Shown in pieces: positions 4,652-5,840 of a DNA stretch of 5,840 nucleotides (position 1 is its first letter; every line of letters begins with the position of its first letter). Under the pieces are notes generated by a model. The model was given only the letters and a program-made list of their open reading frames with translations, ran no database searches and had not been told where the DNA came from. Position numbers and translations under genes: made by a program. The DNA comes from an uncultured Campylobacter sp. (GTDB lineage: Bacteria > Campylobacterota > Campylobacteria > Campylobacterales > Campylobacteraceae), in assembly GCA_938041615.1 (NCBI GenBank), contig CALISV010000364.1, positions 1 through 5,840 on the forward strand. The letters run 5' to 3'.

Positions 4652-5590
4652 TTAGTCTATACTCGCCTTATCCTTGTATGCGTCCAGCGTTTGGCGGTTT
4701 TCGATGTAGGCGTTTAGTTTTTTTTGATTTTCTTCAAAAAAGCTCTGGAAATCCTGCTCGCTCGTCATCTTTTCTTCGCCGAATTTATCCAAAAGCACGT
4801 TTGACGTGCCCGTTAGCACGAGGTAGCGTCTGTCAAGGTGCTGAAAAAGAACGACTTTGTTCGTATCATCAAGCGGTTTTTCGTAGATTATCTCCACGCT
4901 TTCGTCGCTTTTTACCTTTTCAAACCAGCCGTTTTCGCGTTTTGTTTTTATCGTTTTTTGCTTGTTTTTTAGCTTTGCCTTGATGAACAAAAGCACGACT
5001 AAAAGTAGCGCCAAAACGCCTAAAACCGAGTAATATCTGTAATCAATTATATCACTCACGCCCTGCGTCATAAAATTTACGTCGCCGTTTTGCATGCCTA
5101 AATTTAAGCCAGCACCTTGAGCGGACGGGGTCAAATTTGATGCGTTTTGATCGCCGGATAAATTCGTCGTTTCGGTTATATTTTCTCTAGTTTCTTGTGG
5201 CGAGAGTGCTGTTGCGGTGGCTGAGTTCGCTGCATTTTCAGGCGTCACGCGTATGCGCAGTCCAAAGCCGTCGGTGGTTTTTGACGCGCTAACGGCCACC
5301 TGAGTGTCGCTTTTTATCACGAGGGCTAAATTTTGGCCCCTAGGCTCAAACAAAAGCTCTTGTAGTATGCTTGAGTTTACGCTTTTTTCGATATTTTGAT
5401 CGTTTTGCAGGTCTTTAAAAAGCAGGGTTATCGCGCCGTCTTTACGCTCTTGCAAGATCGTCCCACTATATGGTGCGTCAAAGCTAAGCATGATATCGAC
5501 GCGGTCGCTACGCTCGTAAACGTTGTAAGTAGATAAATTTGACCCCCAAAGCGCTACGAAAAACAACAAAAGCGCGGCGAAAATCCTCAT
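4652..5590 (-). CDS. fliO: FliO-like flagellar export membrane protein with large periplasmic N-terminus
   Basis: Probably the FliO component that helps assemble the FliP-containing core of the flagellar type III export gate in the inner membrane. Over 312 residues: hydrophobic N-terminal signal or anchor (3-16), a beta-rich periplasmic part (about 18-115), a low-complexity linker rich in Asn, Ser, Thr, Ala and Gln (about 116-180), a membrane segment (about 187-204), a basic stop-transfer stretch (205-218), and a cytoplasmic domain whose core (about 233-270, with KVVLFQHLDRRYLVLTG) resembles the FliO beta domain. The tail to 312 is charged and helical. H. pylori FliO is also described as having a large periplasmic N-terminal domain absent from Salmonella FliO. 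The ATG overlaps the fliN stop (ATGA); GAGAG at 5596-5600 is a weak ribosome site. A periplasmic DQNAS (147-151) is a candidate N-glycosylation site. It matches Cj0352 by position. The FliO call rests on context and a short motif; the alternative is an uncharacterised flagellar membrane protein. Confidence 0.75.
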   Translation of the reverse strand: MRIFAALLLFFVALWGSNLSTYNVYERSDRVDIMLSFDAPYSGTILQERKDGAITLLFKDLQNDQNIEKSVNSSILQELLFEPRGQNLALVIKSDTQVAVSASKTTDGFGLRIRVTPENAANSATATALSPQETRENITETTNLSGDQNASNLTPSAQGAGLNLGMQNGDVNFMTQGVSDIIDYRYYSVLGVLALLLVVLLFIKAKLKNKQKTIKTKRENGWFEKVKSDESVEIIYEKPLDDTNKVVLFQHLDRRYLVLTGTSNVLLDKFGEEKMTSEQDFQSFFEENQKKLNAYIENRQTLDAYKDKASID

Positions 5591-5840
5591 AATTGCTCTC
5601 GTTTAAAGTACTGGATGACGGATTTTGAGTCTAGGATTTCATTTATCCTGATGGCGAGGTTTTTTTCGTAGACCATAACTTCGCCCTTGCCAAAAATTCG
5701 GTTGTTTATAAAAAGCTCCACGCTCTCGCCGGCAGGCTTTTCTAGGTCGATAACCGAACCAACTTCGAGCTTTAAGAGCTGCTTTACGCTAATCGTCGTG
5801 GTGCCTAGCTCCGAGATAAAGTCCACACCGATATCCATTA
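5587..5840 (-). CDS. fliN: Flagellar motor switch protein FliN, C-terminal part (cut by window edge)
   Basis: FliN lies in the cytoplasmic C-ring of the flagellar motor, where it takes part in rotation switching and in docking export substrates. The 83 visible residues are almost all SpoA (surface presentation of antigens) domain: VDFISELGTTTISVKQLLKL, then VGSVIDLEKPAGESVELFIN, then IFGKGEVMVYEKNLAIRI and a short tail ending in KREQL. FliN proteins are usually about 100 residues or longer, and the MDI at 5838-5830 matches an internal position in the C. jejuni protein as I recall it, so the true start most likely lies right of the window. The TGA overlaps the start of the FliO-like gene, so the two form a coupled pair, presumably in a longer flagellar or other operon beyond the edge. 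Confidence 0.92.
   Translation of the reverse strand, partial: MDIGVDFISELGTTTISVKQLLKLEVGSVIDLEKPAGESVELFINNRIFGKGEVMVYEKNLAIRINEILDSKSVIQYFKREQL

Noticed and set aside
4678..4983. 101-codon open frame on the + strand opposite the FliO-like gene
   Set aside because: Arg/Phe/Ser-rich antisense translation with no motif; the - strand gene has clear domain layout and an operon link to fliN.

Overview
The window looks like a chromosomal segment from a moderately GC-rich Campylobacter, in the style of the C. concisus, C. curvus, C. showae or C. rectus group. Three things point there. The proteins read as Campylobacterota orthologues. The DNA is saturated with AAATTTG/CAAATTT words. The gene order matches, from memory, the C. 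jejuni block Cj0357c-Cj0351 (plsY, folB, cosR, a Ppx/GppA phosphatase, then convergent Cj0352 and fliN). The species cannot be fixed from the sequence alone.

Layout: 1-201 is non-coding, rich in AAATTTG repeats, and carries a plausible plsY promoter. Next, on the + strand, come plsY (202-816, acyl-phosphate:glycerol-3-phosphate acyltransferase) and a short folB-like dihydroneopterin aldolase (813-1127), which overlap by 4 nt. A 73-bp gap holds a good sigma-70 promoter. It is followed by a CosR/HsrA-family OmpR-type response regulator (1201-1872), a membrane sensor histidine kinase overlapping it by 22 nt (1851-3140), and a Ppx/GppA phosphatase that starts on the base after the kinase stop (3141-4589). 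A 62-bp convergent gap (4590-4651) contains a compound inverted repeat, a possible terminator. On the - strand, fliN (cut by the right edge, 5587-5840) overlaps a FliO-like flagellar export membrane protein (4652-5590) by 4 nt.

How the genes fit together: plsY and folB form a housekeeping pair (phospholipid and folate synthesis). The regulator, kinase and phosphatase look like one transcription unit that could join a two-component switch to polyphosphate/(p)ppGpp metabolism. fliN and fliO form a flagellar pair read the other way.

The most interesting point is that the regulator belongs to a family known in H. pylori (HP1043) and C. jejuni (CosR) as an orphan. Here it has a complete phosphorylation pocket and a directly overlapping kinase with all its catalytic motifs. 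Second is an optimal-type bacterial N-glycosylation sequon (DQNAS) in the predicted periplasmic linker of the FliO-like protein. Third is the strong excess of AAATTT, which also fits the RAATTY motif linked to DNA discrimination in C. jejuni transformation. Nothing here is clearly a new defence or mobile system: I see no tRNA, rRNA, CRISPR array or insertion sequence.
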